From NCBI GenBank assembly GCA_038561985.1, contig CP073276.1:2790001-2854000 (forward strand): DNA of 64,000 nt, given 5' to 3'. How positions within the stretch are numbered: position 1 is the first letter of the stretch; every line of letters begins with the position of its first letter. The notes below the pieces were generated by a model. That model saw nothing but the letters and a program-made list of their open reading frames with translations. It was not told the origin of the DNA and made no database searches. Shown piece by piece: positions 43,433 to 54,034 of the stretch. Position numbers and translations under genes: made by a program. This stretch comes from Petrimonas sulfuriphila. Lineage in GTDB: Bacteria; Bacteroidota; Bacteroidia; Bacteroidales; Dysgonomonadaceae.

Positions 43433-44176
43433 ATGTCCGACAGTCTTGTAATTATACCCACGTACAACGAAAAAGAAAACATCGAGAACATTATCCGTAC
43501 CGTTTTTGGTTTGTCAAAGCCATTTGACATACTGGTTATAGACGATGGGTCGCCCGATGGAACCGCAACCATTGTACGCCATTTGGCAGAAACGGAATTT
43601 TCAACCCGGCTTTTTATTCAGGAGCGGTCAGGAAAGTTGGGTTTGGGAACCGCTTATATTCATGGCTTCAAATGGGCTTTAGATCATTCGTACGATTATA
43701 TTTTTGAGATGGATGCCGATTTTTCCCACAATCCCGACGACTTGCTAAGGCTCTATTCTGCCTGTCACGATGAAGGGTTCGATATGTCGGTGGGATCCCG
43801 CTATTGCAGCGGTGTAAATGTAGTTAACTGGCCTATAGGACGTGTCTTGATGTCCTATTTCGCGTCGAAATATGTTCAAATAATAACAGGCGTAGCTATT
43901 AAGGATACTACTGCTGGATTTGTATGTTACAAACGAAGGGTATTGGAGGCCATCAACCTGGATGAGATAAAATTCAAAGGCTATGCATTTCAGATCGAGA
44001 TGAAATATACGGCCTACGCATTGGGATTCAAAATAAAAGAAGTGTCGGTCATATTTGTTAATCGTCAGTTGGGGACCTCCAAAATGAACAGCAGCATTTT
44101 TGGGGAAGCTTTTTTTGGTGTCATGAATTTGCGCTGGAGAAAAATATCGGGCAACATTAAACCCAAACAATTATGA
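43433..44176 (+). CDS. Polyprenol monophosphomannose synthase (GT2)
   Basis: A 247-residue GT2 glycosyltransferase from ATG 43433; the longer frame to 43331 runs into the promoter. It has [20 protein letters not shown], then [12 protein letters not shown] (nucleotide-sugar binding), [16 protein letters not shown] (metal-binding DAD) and [19 protein letters not shown]. This is the DPM1 pattern, which makes polyprenyl-phosphate mannose (or glucose) at the cytoplasmic side. It overlaps pyrC by ATGA. Its product could feed GT-C enzymes such as the 31981 gene. Confidence 0.87.
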   Translation: MSDSLVIIPTYNEKENIENIIRTVFGLSKPFDILVIDDGSPDGTATIVRHLAETEFSTRLFIQERSGKLGLGTAYIHGFKWALDHSYDYIFEMDADFSHNPDDLLRLYSACHDEGFDMSVGSRYCSGVNVVNWPIGRVLMSYFASKYVQIITGVAIKDTTAGFVCYKRRVLEAINLDEIKFKGYAFQIEMKYTAYALGFKIKEVSVIFVNRQLGTSKMNSSIFGEAFFGVMNLRWRKISGNIKPKQL

Positions 44177-45513
44177 AACTTATCCATAAGGCAATCCTTA
44201 TTAACGAAGGCCGTTCCTTTACGGGTTCTGTACTTGTAGAAGGAGACAGGATTTCGAAAGTATTTGAGAACGAAGTCCCCGAAATTATCCTTCAGCAGTG
44301 CGGTGAAATTATCGATGCAAGGGGCTTGTACCTTATTCCCGGGGTATTGGATGATCAGGTGCATTTTCGTGATCCCGGACTTACGCACAAGGGTGATATT
44401 TATTCGGAGAGCAGGGCCGCTGTCGCTGGAGGCGTAACCTCGTTTATGGAAATGCCCAATACCAACCCGCAAACCGTGACGATAGATGCTTTGCACGAAA
44501 AGTTTGATCTGGCCGCACAAAAATCCATTGCCAATTATTCGTTTTACCTGGGTGCCACCAACGACAACATCAAGGAACTGAAAAAAGTCGACAAAAAGAA
44601 CGTTTGCGGGGTGAAAGTGTTTATGGGCGCTTCTACCGGAAACATGCTGGTAGACAACGCAAAAACACTGCAGCGGATCTTTGCCGAAGTAGATTCGCTA
44701 ATTGCCACGCATTGCGAGAACGAGGAAATTATCCGTGACAATGTGGATGCCTACAGGAAGCGGTTCGGAGAAGATATTCCTGTTCTGTACCATCCGCTTA
44801 TCCGCAGTGAAGAAGCATGCTTCCGCTCTTCGGCACAAGCTGCGGAACTCGCTGACAAGTACGGTTCCCGCCTGCATGTGTTGCATCTTTCCACTGCCAG
44901 GGAAATGAGTTTGTTCAGTAAGTCGTCTGTAAAAGACAAAAAAATAACAGCAGAAGTATGCGTTCATCACCTTTGGTTTACCGATGAGGATTATGCCCGG
45001 TTGGGCACACGCATCAAATGGAATCCGGCGATAAAAACGCGTGCAGACCGTGATGCCTTGCGTTCTGCGCTGATATCGGGAAAGCTGGATATTGTGGCAA
45101 CTGATCATGCTCCGCATTTGTTGAGCGAGAAAGAGGGCGGTTGCCTGAAAGCTTCCTCTGGCGGGCCGTTGGTTCAACACTCCCTGCAGGCTATGTTGGA
45201 GTTGTCGTTACAAGGGCTCTGGTCGAAAGAATTTGTTGTGGAAAAAATGTGCCATGCGCCTGCAGAACTTTTTCAGGTGAGAGGCCGGGGATATATCCGC
45301 GAAGGATATTTTGCCGACCTGGTGCTTGTGAATCCTGATAAACTCTATACCGTAGGCAAAAACAATATCCTGTACAAATGTGGTTGGTCGCCGTTCGAAG
45401 GTGAAACTTTCCGGCACAGCATCGAGAAAACGTTTGTGAACGGGAATCTGGTGTTTGATAACGGCAATGTAGTTGAATCGGCTTCGGGGGAAGCATTGAC
45501 GTTCGACCGGTAA
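44173..45513 (+). CDS. pyrC: Dihydroorotase
   Basis: A 446-residue zinc amidohydrolase for the third step of pyrimidine synthesis. [22 protein letters not shown] at about 54-75 (in parts: [10 protein letters not shown]) carries the H-x-H-like metal site; VFMGASTGN holds the carboxylated-lysine region. Further motifs are [35 protein letters not shown] and [16 protein letters not shown] with the catalytic aspartate. This is the type I (PyrC/AllB-like) dihydroorotase common in Bacteroidales. Confidence 0.9.
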   Translation: MKLIHKAILINEGRSFTGSVLVEGDRISKVFENEVPEIILQQCGEIIDARGLYLIPGVLDDQVHFRDPGLTHKGDIYSESRAAVAGGVTSFMEMPNTNPQTVTIDALHEKFDLAAQKSIANYSFYLGATNDNIKELKKVDKKNVCGVKVFMGASTGNMLVDNAKTLQRIFAEVDSLIATHCENEEIIRDNVDAYRKRFGEDIPVLYHPLIRSEEACFRSSAQAAELADKYGSRLHVLHLSTAREMSLFSKSSVKDKKITAEVCVHHLWFTDEDYARLGTRIKWNPAIKTRADRDALRSALISGKLDIVATDHAPHLLSEKEGGCLKASSGGPLVQHSLQAMLELSLQGLWSKEFVVEKMCHAPAELFQVRGRGYIREGYFADLVLVNPDKLYTVGKNNILYKCGWSPFEGETFRHSIEKTFVNGNLVFDNGNVVESASGEALTFDR

Positions 45514-45553
45514 ATCCATGTGAGGTTATGGCCCCTATGTGACAATAATTTTA

Positions 45554-45561
45554 TATCTTTG
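45554..45561 (+). promoter_or_regulatory. -7 element of the 45585 glycosyltransferase gene
   Basis: TATCTTTG then C, 23 bp upstream of the GTG start. No -33 match at the proper distance. Confidence 0.45.
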
Positions 45562-45584
45562 CGCGAAATCAAGAATAAATAACT

Positions 45585-46670
45585 GTGAAATTTTTATTTA
45601 CCGTACAGGGCGAGGGCAGGGGACACTTTACGCAATCGCTCGCATTGGCGTCTATGTTAAGAAAACACGGACACGAAGTGGTGGCCGTATTGGTGGGTAA
45701 AGACGACTCGCGACAAATTCCCCGGTTTTATCTCGATAAAATCAATGCGCCTGTTTTTGATTTTAGAAGCCCTAATTTCACCGCATTATACAAACAAAAA
45801 CGGCCAAACCTCGTATTGAGCGTCATTGGTAATTTTTCGCAATCGTTCATCTTTCGGAAAAGCATTCTTTTCGTCAAATCCAAGATAGAGGAATATCGTC
45901 CCGACGCGGTGGTCAATTTTTATGAAATGGTTACCGGAGTGGCTTTTAGAACCTATCGGTTTGATAAGAAGTTAAATGTTCAATTAATCAGCATCGCACA
46001 CCAGTACATGCTGCTGAATCCGAAATACAAAACCACCAGCGAACAGGACATCAAGTATTATTTTCTTCGGATGATAACGAAGGTTACCTGCCAGTGTTCG
46101 TCCAAAATCTTGGCACTTTCGTTCCGTGATATGCCCGGAAGCATTGAGAAGAACCTGGTGGTTGTTCCGCCACTGCTCAGACAGGAGGTCTTTGAAAATG
46201 AACCCTCCGACGGAGATTATATCCACGGCTATATGATCAATACCGGATATTACGAGGAAGTGCTGGACTGGCACACTAAAAACCCCCACATTCCGCTGCG
46301 CTTCTTCTGGGACAAGAAGGATGCCGATGAGGTGACGGTGATAGACGAAAACCTGATACTGTATCGCATCGATGACGATCTTTTCCTGAAAAGTATGGCG
46401 GGCAGTATGGCATATTCCACCACCTCGGGATTTGAGTCGGTGTGCGAGGCACTCTATTACAAAAAACCCATTCTGATGATTCCCGTACACGTGGAGCAGG
46501 AGTTTAATGCTTATGATGCCAGCCTTTCCGGAGCGGGAATAAGCAGTACGAAATTTAAACTGAACAAACTGTTGAACTTTATACCGCATTACCGGCCCGA
46601 TGAAAACTTCCGGGATTGGGTGCATCAGGCGGAAGAACGGTTTATCCGGGAGATCTGCGGCACCAACTAA
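45585..46670 (+). CDS. Glycosyltransferase family protein (GT28/MurG-like fold)
   Basis: A 361-residue protein that begins with GTG and reads KFLFTVQGEGRGHFTQSLAL, the glycine-rich N-terminal loop typical of GT-B enzymes acting on lipid-linked acceptors. The C-terminal half has SGFESVCEALYYKKPILMIP at about 285-304, the donor-binding motif of MurG-like/UGT-like transferases, followed by VEQEFNAYDASLSGAGI. Donor and acceptor are unknown. A bidirectional terminator follows. Confidence 0.72.
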   Translation: MKFLFTVQGEGRGHFTQSLALASMLRKHGHEVVAVLVGKDDSRQIPRFYLDKINAPVFDFRSPNFTALYKQKRPNLVLSVIGNFSQSFIFRKSILFVKSKIEEYRPDAVVNFYEMVTGVAFRTYRFDKKLNVQLISIAHQYMLLNPKYKTTSEQDIKYYFLRMITKVTCQCSSKILALSFRDMPGSIEKNLVVVPPLLRQEVFENEPSDGDYIHGYMINTGYYEEVLDWHTKNPHIPLRFFWDKKDADEVTVIDENLILYRIDDDLFLKSMAGSMAYSTTSGFESVCEALYYKKPILMIPVHVEQEFNAYDASLSGAGISSTKFKLNKLLNFIPHYRPDENFRDWVHQAEERFIREICGTN

Positions 46671-46702
46671 AAAAGCCCTTAGCCGGGCGGCTAAAGGCTT
46701 TT
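46671..46702. terminator. Bidirectional terminator between 45585 gene and tRNA-Thr
   Basis: Stem AAAAGCCCTTAGCC / GGCTAAAGGCTTTT with one internal mismatch and a GGGC loop. It is flanked by A-runs on the left, so it works best on the reverse strand as the tRNA-Thr terminator. Confidence 0.85.
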
Positions 46703-46710
46703 GGTGAAAG

Positions 46711-46783
46711 AGCCACAAGCGAGATTCGAACTCGCGACCGACGCGTTACGAATGCGTTACTCTACCTACTGAGCTATTGTGGC
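46711..46783 (-). tRNA. tRNA-Thr (CGT)
   Basis: Reverse-strand cloverleaf: acceptor GCCACAA / TTGTGGC, D-arm AGCTCAGTAGGTAGAGT, anticodon loop ATTCGTAA with anticodon CGT, T-arm CGCGAGTTCGAATCTCGC. Discriminator base T; CCA not encoded. Confidence 0.96.
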
Positions 46784-46844
46784 AACGTTTCGGGTTGCAA
46801 AATTATAAAAAATAACCGAAACCGACTAAAATTACATCAAGTTT

Positions 46845-48395
46845 TTATCGTACGAACGCACTTAGGCTTAATTCCCAAAACAAATCTTTATCGAAAGCAT
46901 ACAATTTGTTGTTTCTCATAAACATATTGGGTGATGCCCGAAATTTCATTAACGCTTTTCCCGAATAATCACAAACGGTGAACTCTTTTTCATCGTTAGT
47001 CAGGAATTTATAATTGCCGTTATCGATTGTTTTTTTGAAAACATCCTTCTTGTCATACGTTATTAGTGTTTCTAAACTGTCAGTCAGCGAGATGACTCGA
47101 TTCTCAGACGTCATTATCAGGTTCTGTTCGGGGTAAGCGGCAGCCAAATCCATAAAAGTAGAATCGCCCTGCAGGGCATAGATTCCGGATTCCACAAAAG
47201 TATCCAGTCGTTCACCTTTCTCGAGACCGATTATTTTTTCCGTCAGCAGGCTGCCGTCGGCAAGGGAATAGGTGACGATTTTGTTTTCGAAAACCAGGAA
47301 AAGCACGTCGTTGATAACCTGAAAATTCCGGATGAACTCTTTTTTCTCGGGAATCATGTTTAAATACCGTTGGGTGCCGTCATTAAGGTTAAAAGCAGCG
47401 AAATAAGGGTCGCCAACCGTGGAAAAACCACCGTTGTAGAAGGCATAACCGCGATTGATCATATAAATGACCGAATCTTTCAGGAAAAGGGACGATTTCG
47501 ATGTGATTTTTTCAGGTAGCGGGATACTCCACTGAATTTCTCCCGAGTTTCCTACCCGGGAAATCATATCTCGGGAAGCGAGAACGATCGTGTTTTCTTC
47601 ATCGATCAGCATATTTGAAACCATTTCCGTAACCTCGTCGGGGTTTGTTTGATACATGACGGTTCCCGTGAGAACCCCCAGCAAAATACCTGCGGCGTTG
47701 GTTGCGATCATTTTCCCGATCTTCTTTTGACTGGTGGTTGCTTTGTACGACCAGCTCTTTCCTGTAGGCAGTTCAAGTGCCTGAATTCCGTTGACGGACA
47801 CCAGAAGAATGGAGTCGGTCAGCATGTAAGCATCGTCCCAGCCGCGTGTCCGGTCAACCGGCTTGGTCCACAGAATATTTCCGTTGGATAAATCGATGGC
47901 CGATAAGTTATTCGACATGCTTTGGAGCGGATAACCCACGCCTATGTTCAGTTCCGGGTCTATAAAATAAAAGTCATTTTTGTTCTCCCAAAGTACCTTT
48001 CCTGTTTCGGGATCGAGGCAAAGGTTTTTCTTTTTTTCGGCGAGAAAGAGGTACCTCCCCTGTTGTTTTGTTTCGGAGTTGTTGTAATTGACATTCCGGC
48101 TCCATTTTACAGATTTATCTTCCAGATCGATCATCACGACGTTTCCTTCATTCTTGAACGAGGTTCCTTTCTTGTTTGCCTGTCTCAGTTCGAGTAACAG
48201 GTTGTCTGAAAAACCATCCCAATGCCACCGGTAAATTTTGTGTTGTGGCTGGTAACATTTGGCCACAATATCGTTTCCGTCAAACGCTTTTCCTATAACG
48301 GTATCTTTTGTAACAAAAAGCCCGTTGGCGGTACGTTGCGCATTTATGTATACGGTAAAGCATAAAAAAAGAAAGGGAAATAGCGTCTTTTTCAT
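46845..48395 (-). CDS. Secreted PQQ-like beta-propeller protein
   Basis: A 516-residue protein with signal peptide (KKTLFPFLFLCFTVYINAQ). It contains repeated PQQ/WD-like blades: VVMIDLEDKSVKWSRNV, NLCLDPETGKVLWENK, LSAIDLSNGNILWTKPV and IQALELPTGKSWSYKAT, each with the 'D-x-x-x-G-x-x-x-W' pattern. This fold is a scaffold (as in BamB) or an oxidoreductase platform; no catalytic residues can be pointed out. A short hydrophobic, glycine-rich segment occurs in mid-protein (ATNAAGILLGVLTGTVM). No functional partner adjoins it. Confidence 0.65.
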   Translation of the reverse strand: MKKTLFPFLFLCFTVYINAQRTANGLFVTKDTVIGKAFDGNDIVAKCYQPQHKIYRWHWDGFSDNLLLELRQANKKGTSFKNEGNVVMIDLEDKSVKWSRNVNYNNSETKQQGRYLFLAEKKKNLCLDPETGKVLWENKNDFYFIDPELNIGVGYPLQSMSNNLSAIDLSNGNILWTKPVDRTRGWDDAYMLTDSILLVSVNGIQALELPTGKSWSYKATTSQKKIGKMIATNAAGILLGVLTGTVMYQTNPDEVTEMVSNMLIDEENTIVLASRDMISRVGNSGEIQWSIPLPEKITSKSSLFLKDSVIYMINRGYAFYNGGFSTVGDPYFAAFNLNDGTQRYLNMIPEKKEFIRNFQVINDVLFLVFENKIVTYSLADGSLLTEKIIGLEKGERLDTFVESGIYALQGDSTFMDLAAAYPEQNLIMTSENRVISLTDSLETLITYDKKDVFKKTIDNGNYKFLTNDEKEFTVCDYSGKALMKFRASPNMFMRNNKLYAFDKDLFWELSLSAFVR

Positions 48396-48449
48396 AATCT
48401 TGTGATTTATTACGCGGTAAAATTAGTACTTTGTTCTCAAATGCAAAAA

Positions 48450-48476
48450 AAAACGGGTTGCCTGGCAACCCGTTTT
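48450..48476 (-). terminator. Terminator after secDF
   Basis: A 13-bp stem AAAACGGGTTGCC / GGCAACCCGTTTT around a single-base apex, so the true loop is made by opening the inner pairs. On the reverse strand it ends in a run of eight or more T. It lies 30 bp beyond the secDF stop. Confidence 0.88.
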
Positions 48477-48506
48477 AACATAATAATACCTAATTGAATA
48501 TATTGT

Positions 48507-51425
48507 TTATTTTTTAGGTTCCAATTGTTTCTTTTCCTGCTGCGTTCTCATGATCGAGTAAGCTACAGGTGAAGCAATGAACAAACTTGTTACAGTTCCA
48601 ACAACTACCCCGATCAACATGGCGAACACGAAACTTCTTACGGCATCACCTCCCAGGAACAGAATACACAAGATAACCAGGATCGTACTCAAACCGGTGT
48701 TGATGGTACGTGCCAATACGGCGTTCATGGAGTCGTTGAACAGTGCGCGCAGTTCGCGTTTGGGATACAACTGGTGCACTTCACGGAAACGGTCGAACAC
48801 AACCACTTTGTCGTTGATGGAGTAACCCACAATGGTCAGGATAGCCGCAACAAATGTCTGGTCGATTTCCATTGAGAACGGCATTACCTTCCAAAGAAGT
48901 GAATAAAAACCGATAACGGCAAACGTGTCAATAGATAGTGCTGCAACTGTTCCTACGGAGAATGCCCAATTACGGAAACGGGCAAAAATGTAGATACCCA
49001 TACAGATTAAAGCGATGGTAAGCGCCAGGAAGGCATTCTTCATCGTGTCTTCGGCAACGCTTGGACCCACTTTCTGTGAGCTCAGGATGTGGTCGTTGAT
49101 GCTGCTTCCGGGTGCAATGTAATCTTTTAACCCTTCCCCAAGCAGTGTAACTAAATCGTCTTCCACGGTTGCGCTTTCGGAATCAATCATATAGTTGGTA
49201 GAAATACGCACCTGATTGCTTGAGCCGATGGTGATTACCTGTGCCGATCCGCCTAAGACCGGTTGCAATGCTTGTTCAATATCTCCTGTTTTTACCGGCT
49301 GGTCGAAACGCACAATGTAGTTGCGTCCACCGGTAAAGTCGATACCCGTATTCAATTTCAAGGTAAAGAGTGAACCGATGCTGACAACTCCAAAAATGAG
49401 TATTGCCAGTATGATTTTCTTGCTGTTTTTGATGAAATCGAAGTTATATACGTTAAAGATAGCCCTCGAGAATCCGGTATTGAAAGTAAGTTTTTGCCAC
49501 CTGTTTTTTTCAAATTGATACTCGTAAACCAAACGAGTTAAGAAAACGGCGGTTAGGAACGAAACGGAAATACCGATGATCAGTGTAACGGCAAATCCTT
49601 TGATAGGACCTGTTCCAAAGATCGCCAAGATGATACCGGTGATGATGGTTGTCAGGTTGGAGTCGAGAATTGCCGAGAAAGCATTCTTATAACCGTCTTC
49701 CAGTGCTTTACGCAACGATTTTCCATTAGCCAGTTCTTCCTTGATACGTTCGTTAATCAGTACGTTGGCATCCACAGCCATAGCGAGCGACAAGATCATC
49801 CCCGCGATACCCGGCAGGGTAAGGACTGCCTGGAATGCTGCCAGGACTCCCAGCGTGAAGAAGAAGTTGATGAGCAGCGCGCCGTTGATTACCATTCCCG
49901 GGATAATTCCGTATAGCAAGCAGGTGAAGATAAACAGTACGATAAGGGCAATGACAAACGACACAAAACCGTCGCGAATAGCTTCCTGCCCCAGTGAGGG
50001 TCCTACGACATCTTCCTGAACGATGCGGACACCCGCTTTCATTTTTCCCGATTTCAACACGTTCTCCAAGTCACCTGCTTCTTCCGGGGTGAATCGTCCG
50101 GAAATGGAGGAACGTCCGCCTTCGATGCGGTCATTTACGGTAGGTGCGGAGTAAACGTAGCCATCAAGTACGATGGCGATGGATTTGCCTTTTTCTGCCC
50201 CCGTAATGGTTGCCCAGCGGCTTGCGCCGGCCGAGTTCATGGTCATGCTCACCTCCCAGGCCGAACCTTGTTGGCCCTGGTCGGCCTTTGCGTTGGTAAC
50301 AACATCTCCTTCGAGAGCGGGTCCGCGTCGGGTCCCGTCACCTTTCAGTGCATATAACTCAAAATAGGTCTCGCGCTGGTCGATGGGTTTAAATCCCCAT
50401 TTGAAACGAACGTCGGCAGGGAAAATATCTTTGTATCGTTGAAGCAGGTAATTAACTGCGGCTGTATCGTTTTTGGCAGCCGTTCCCACAATAGGTCCAC
50501 TGGCACCGCTCATGGCAAAGTAGGGTTGAGCAAAATATTCAACAAAACTTTTGTTGATCTCCATTTTTTCTTCCTCAGCACTTGATGAATCCAGTGTCAA
50601 TGAATCCGTTGTTTCTGTTATTGTGGCGGAATCGGTGGATGTTGCCGCAGCGCCACGAACAGCCTGCGCATATTCTGCGGAACGGGTGTTTATTTCGTTG
50701 AAGTATGTTCCGAGTTCGTTTACGTTGTAGGTTTTCCAGAACTCCAGGTTGGCGCTTCCTTGCAGAAGATTTCGAACGCGTTCGGGTTCCGTAATACCGG
50801 GCATCTCGATAAGAATACGTTCGGCCTGATCAAGGCGTTGAATGTTGGGAGCAACTACCCCGAAACGGTCGATACGTGTACGAAGCACATTAAACGAGTT
50901 GTCAGCAGCACTTTTCACTTCCTGCCGGAGGACGTTGACTACCTGGTCGTTGGTTGCTGTAGGGGTCACCCTGTCACTCATGGTGATGCTGAAGATATTT
51001 GCCAGCTTACCATCGGGATTTATTCTTTCGTAGTTTTGACGGAAAAGAGTGATGAAGTCGGATGAACTTCCTTTTCTGTTTTGAACAATCGTTTCCTGCA
51101 ATGCCTGGTTAAATTGCGGGTCATCGGTGTTGGCCAGCGCCCTGAGAACCTGGGCAACATCCATTTCCACAATCACGTTCATCCCGCCTTTCAGGTCGAG
51201 TCCTAAACCGATCTCTTTTTCACGAATTTGTTTTAGTGTGTATCCTAAATAGACTTTCTCGGTAGAAAGTGAATCGAGATACTGATTCTTTAGTTCCAAG
51301 TCTCCTTTGGCATACGCATCGGCTTTTTTGTTGTATTGTCTGCCTACTACGGTAAAAGATAAGTAGAACAAACAGATAAGCGTGAGTATGATTGCGAAAA
51401 CTTTAATAAATCCTTTGTTTTGCAT
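48507..51425 (-). CDS. secDF: Fused protein translocase subunit SecDF
   Basis: A 972-residue fusion of SecD and SecF that uses the proton gradient to help pull proteins through SecYEG. The SecD part has LGLDLKGGMNVIVEMDVAQV, the periplasmic P1 domain, and GMILSLAMAVDANVLINERIKEE with the family VDANVLI motif. The SecF part begins near residue 665 (ILAILIFGVVSIGSLFTLKL), then LNTGIDFTGGRNYIVRFDQP and VGYSINDKVVVFDRFREV. A 60-residue insert rich in Ser/Thr (SADSATITETTDSLTLDSSS-like) lies in the P1 head. The fused form is usual in Bacteroidota. Confidence 0.95.
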   Translation of the reverse strand: MQNKGFIKVFAIILTLICLFYLSFTVVGRQYNKKADAYAKGDLELKNQYLDSLSTEKVYLGYTLKQIREKEIGLGLDLKGGMNVIVEMDVAQVLRALANTDDPQFNQALQETIVQNRKGSSSDFITLFRQNYERINPDGKLANIFSITMSDRVTPTATNDQVVNVLRQEVKSAADNSFNVLRTRIDRFGVVAPNIQRLDQAERILIEMPGITEPERVRNLLQGSANLEFWKTYNVNELGTYFNEINTRSAEYAQAVRGAAATSTDSATITETTDSLTLDSSSAEEEKMEINKSFVEYFAQPYFAMSGASGPIVGTAAKNDTAAVNYLLQRYKDIFPADVRFKWGFKPIDQRETYFELYALKGDGTRRGPALEGDVVTNAKADQGQQGSAWEVSMTMNSAGASRWATITGAEKGKSIAIVLDGYVYSAPTVNDRIEGGRSSISGRFTPEEAGDLENVLKSGKMKAGVRIVQEDVVGPSLGQEAIRDGFVSFVIALIVLFIFTCLLYGIIPGMVINGALLINFFFTLGVLAAFQAVLTLPGIAGMILSLAMAVDANVLINERIKEELANGKSLRKALEDGYKNAFSAILDSNLTTIITGIILAIFGTGPIKGFAVTLIIGISVSFLTAVFLTRLVYEYQFEKNRWQKLTFNTGFSRAIFNVYNFDFIKNSKKIILAILIFGVVSIGSLFTLKLNTGIDFTGGRNYIVRFDQPVKTGDIEQALQPVLGGSAQVITIGSSNQVRISTNYMIDSESATVEDDLVTLLGEGLKDYIAPGSSINDHILSSQKVGPSVAEDTMKNAFLALTIALICMGIYIFARFRNWAFSVGTVAALSIDTFAVIGFYSLLWKVMPFSMEIDQTFVAAILTIVGYSINDKVVVFDRFREVHQLYPKRELRALFNDSMNAVLARTINTGLSTILVILCILFLGGDAVRSFVFAMLIGVVVGTVTSLFIASPVAYSIMRTQQEKKQLEPKK

Positions 51426-51499
51426 TTCGATATTACGTTTATTATATGAGTATTAATCTATTCTTTTTTAGGTGTTTATCCGATTTTTTTGCCAAAAAT

Positions 51500-51520
51500 A
51501 AAGGCATCTGGAATGCCTTT
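51500..51520 (-). terminator. Terminator after the M3 peptidase gene
   Basis: Stem AAAGGCAT / ATGCCTTT with a 5-base loop, followed on the reverse strand by ATTTTTG. It lies about 125 bp beyond the dcp stop and upstream of secDF. Confidence 0.6.
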
Positions 51521-51645
51521 CTATTTGAGCCTGCAAATATACACTTTTTTTGTCTTTTTAAGAACAATATCGTTGGATTATTTTTGCTGCATGGGGGGAA
51601 ATGCTTTCCCGAGAGTCCCTCCTTACCTTGCCAGATAAAAGTTAA

Positions 51646-53766
51646 TTACTGCACAAATCCCCTGTTTTTCAACAGGTAGATTGGATTAGGTTCTGCTCCG
51701 CGGTACTTCTTGTAAAGGATCATCGGGTCGTCCGAGTTGCCTTTCGATAAAATGTTTTCACGGAACGAAGCGGCTGTCGCTTTATCGAACACCCCTTTAT
51801 CAGCAAAAGGCTGGAACGCATCGGCATCCAATACTTCTGCCCACAGGTAAGCATAATATCCGGCAGAATAGCCCCCACTAAAGATATGCGAGAAATAGGT
51901 GCTGCGGTAACGGGGAATAATTTCACTGATAAGTCCGATTTTCTCCATGGATTTTTTCTCAAAATCGCGAACGTCAATATTTTTTCTTTCGCTTTGTGTG
52001 TGGTAATCCATATCGAGCAGTGCAGCCGCAACAAATTCGGTGGTAGTGAATCCCATATTGAATTTGGACGCTGCGTCTATTTTAGCGATCAGTGAATCGG
52101 GGATTACTTCACCTGTTTGGTAATGTTTGGCGTAAAGTTTTAACACTTCGGGATGGAATGCCCAATGCTCCATGATTTGTGAGGGAAGTTCCACAAAGTC
52201 GCGCGACACGCTTGTGCCGGAAACGCCTGAATAGGTCACGTTTGACAACATTCCGTGCAAACCGTGTCCGAATTCGTGGAAAAGTGTTTCCACTTCGTCT
52301 AACGTAAGCAGTGAAGGAGTGGTTTCCGTGGGACGTGTAAAGTTGCCCACGTTGAAAACGAGCGGACGGATGTTTTCGCCATTGCGAATTTGCTGCCCGC
52401 GGAAGCTGCTCATCCAGGCTCCGGCATTTTTACCTGCACGTGGAAAGTAATCGGTGTAGAATACCGAGATATGGGAACCGTCGGCATCCAGCACCTCATA
52501 AGCTTCTACTTCGGGATGGTAAACCGGAACGTTATCCAACTTTTTGAAATTCAGTCCGTAGAGACGGTTGGCTACTTCAAATACGCCTTCGCGAACGTTT
52601 TCCATCTTGAAGTAGGGTCTGATTTCTTCTTCGTTGAGGGCATACTTCTGTAGGCGGAGTTTTTCGGTGTAATACCACCAGTCCCACGATTCGATTTTAA
52701 AGTTTCCGCCTTCGGCGTCGACCATCGCCTGAAGTTCGGCAGCCTCTTTCTTTGCCTGTGGTAAAGCGTACTTCCATACATCGTTGAGCAGCTTGTAAAC
52801 GTTTGCCGCTGTTTTAGCCATGTTTTCGTCCAGTATGAAATCGGCGTGGGTTTTGTAGCCGAGCATTTGCGCTTTTTCGATACGCAGGTTCACGATGTCG
52901 TTGATGATTTTCTTGTTGTCGTTTTCGTTATCGTTGTCGCCGCGGTTGAACATGGCCTTGTATAGTTTTTCCCTTAATTCACGTTTTTCAGCATACTGCA
53001 GGAACGGTAACCAACTGGGTTTTTGAAGGGTGAATACCCACTTTCCATCCTGTCCTTCCTTTTTAGCGGTTTCAGCAGCAGCAGCGATTACTCCTTCGGG
53101 GAGTCCGGCCAGATCATGTTGATTTTCGAGTACCAATTTAAAACCGTTGGTCTCTTTCAGCAGGTTGTTCCCGAATTTAAGCGTAAGGGAGGAAAGTTCC
53201 TTGTTGATTTCACGGAGCCTGTTTTTCTCTGTTTCGCCCAACATGCTTCCCGAACGGACAAACCCTTTATAATAGTTGTCCAGCAAACGATACTGTTCGG
53301 TAGTCAGGTTCATACCCGTCGTGTCATCGCGAAGCGTTTTGATGCGGGCAAACAGCTTGTCGTTAAAATTGATGTTGTCCCGGTGTTCGGACATCAGCGG
53401 GGATAACTCCTCAGCCAACGCCTGAATAGAATCGTTGGTTTCAGCTCCCTTTAAACCGTAAAAGACGCGTGAAACCCTGTTCAGTAAACGTCCGCTGTTG
53501 TCCAATGCTGCAATGGTGTTTTCAAAGGTGGGTGCTTCCGTATTGTTCGCAATAGAATCAATTTCGCCGGTTTCCTCTTCCATCCCTTTTAAAAATGCGG
53601 GCTTAAAATCGGAAAAGGAAATTTTGTCAAAGGGTGGCATCCCGAACGGTGTGTCGAATTCGGTGTAAAAAATAGCTCCGTTTTCCCGGGCCTGTTCCCC
53701 GGTTTTTGCGTTGTTACAAGCAAGTAAGGCCATAGTTGCTAACGTGATAAATAATAATTTTTTCAT
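51646..53766 (-). CDS. dcp: M3-family peptidyl-dipeptidase (Dcp-like lipoprotein)
   Basis: A 706-residue zinc metallopeptidase. The N-terminus reads KKLLFITLATMALLACNNAK, where LLAC is a lipobox, so it is probably anchored in the envelope. The zinc motif is in VETLFHEFGHGLHGMLSNV (HEFGH) at about 490-500, and the downstream ligands and substrate loop are in FVELPSQIMEHWAF. The C-terminal region YRSTYFSHIFSGGYSAGYYAYLWAEVLDADAF is typical of Dcp/oligopeptidase A. It would release dipeptides from peptide C-termini in the periplasm. The length is normal for Dcp (about 680-710). Confidence 0.9.
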   Translation of the reverse strand: MKKLLFITLATMALLACNNAKTGEQARENGAIFYTEFDTPFGMPPFDKISFSDFKPAFLKGMEEETGEIDSIANNTEAPTFENTIAALDNSGRLLNRVSRVFYGLKGAETNDSIQALAEELSPLMSEHRDNINFNDKLFARIKTLRDDTTGMNLTTEQYRLLDNYYKGFVRSGSMLGETEKNRLREINKELSSLTLKFGNNLLKETNGFKLVLENQHDLAGLPEGVIAAAAETAKKEGQDGKWVFTLQKPSWLPFLQYAEKRELREKLYKAMFNRGDNDNENDNKKIINDIVNLRIEKAQMLGYKTHADFILDENMAKTAANVYKLLNDVWKYALPQAKKEAAELQAMVDAEGGNFKIESWDWWYYTEKLRLQKYALNEEEIRPYFKMENVREGVFEVANRLYGLNFKKLDNVPVYHPEVEAYEVLDADGSHISVFYTDYFPRAGKNAGAWMSSFRGQQIRNGENIRPLVFNVGNFTRPTETTPSLLTLDEVETLFHEFGHGLHGMLSNVTYSGVSGTSVSRDFVELPSQIMEHWAFHPEVLKLYAKHYQTGEVIPDSLIAKIDAASKFNMGFTTTEFVAAALLDMDYHTQSERKNIDVRDFEKKSMEKIGLISEIIPRYRSTYFSHIFSGGYSAGYYAYLWAEVLDADAFQPFADKGVFDKATAASFRENILSKGNSDDPMILYKKYRGAEPNPIYLLKNRGFVQ

Positions 53767-53966
53767 TCGAGTACTAATTGATTGTTATTTAAACGATTGT
53801 AAAAAAGTATTGAATGTTTTCTAAAAATTCAAAATAGTTTCTGAGGCAAAGGTATAACTTTTTGCTTATTAATTAAGGATTTAACCGATGGTTTTACCCG
53901 ATGCTCTGTCATTTTTTCATGTTTTTGAGAAAAATTTTAAAAAAAACAAAAAAAAAACGCCGGAAA

Positions 53967-53999
53967 TTTGGAAAATATAAAAAAATGTTGATATATTTG
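53967..53999 (+). promoter_or_regulatory. Promoter of the SPFH operon
   Basis: TTTG at 53967-53970, a 21-bp A/T-rich spacer, and TATATTTG at 53992-53999. This is one of the best matches to the Bacteroidota consensus in the window. The start would be near 54006, 29 bp before ATG 54035. Confidence 0.7.
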
Positions 54000-54034
54000 C
54001 AATATCAAAATAATATCATTTTAAATTAATCGAT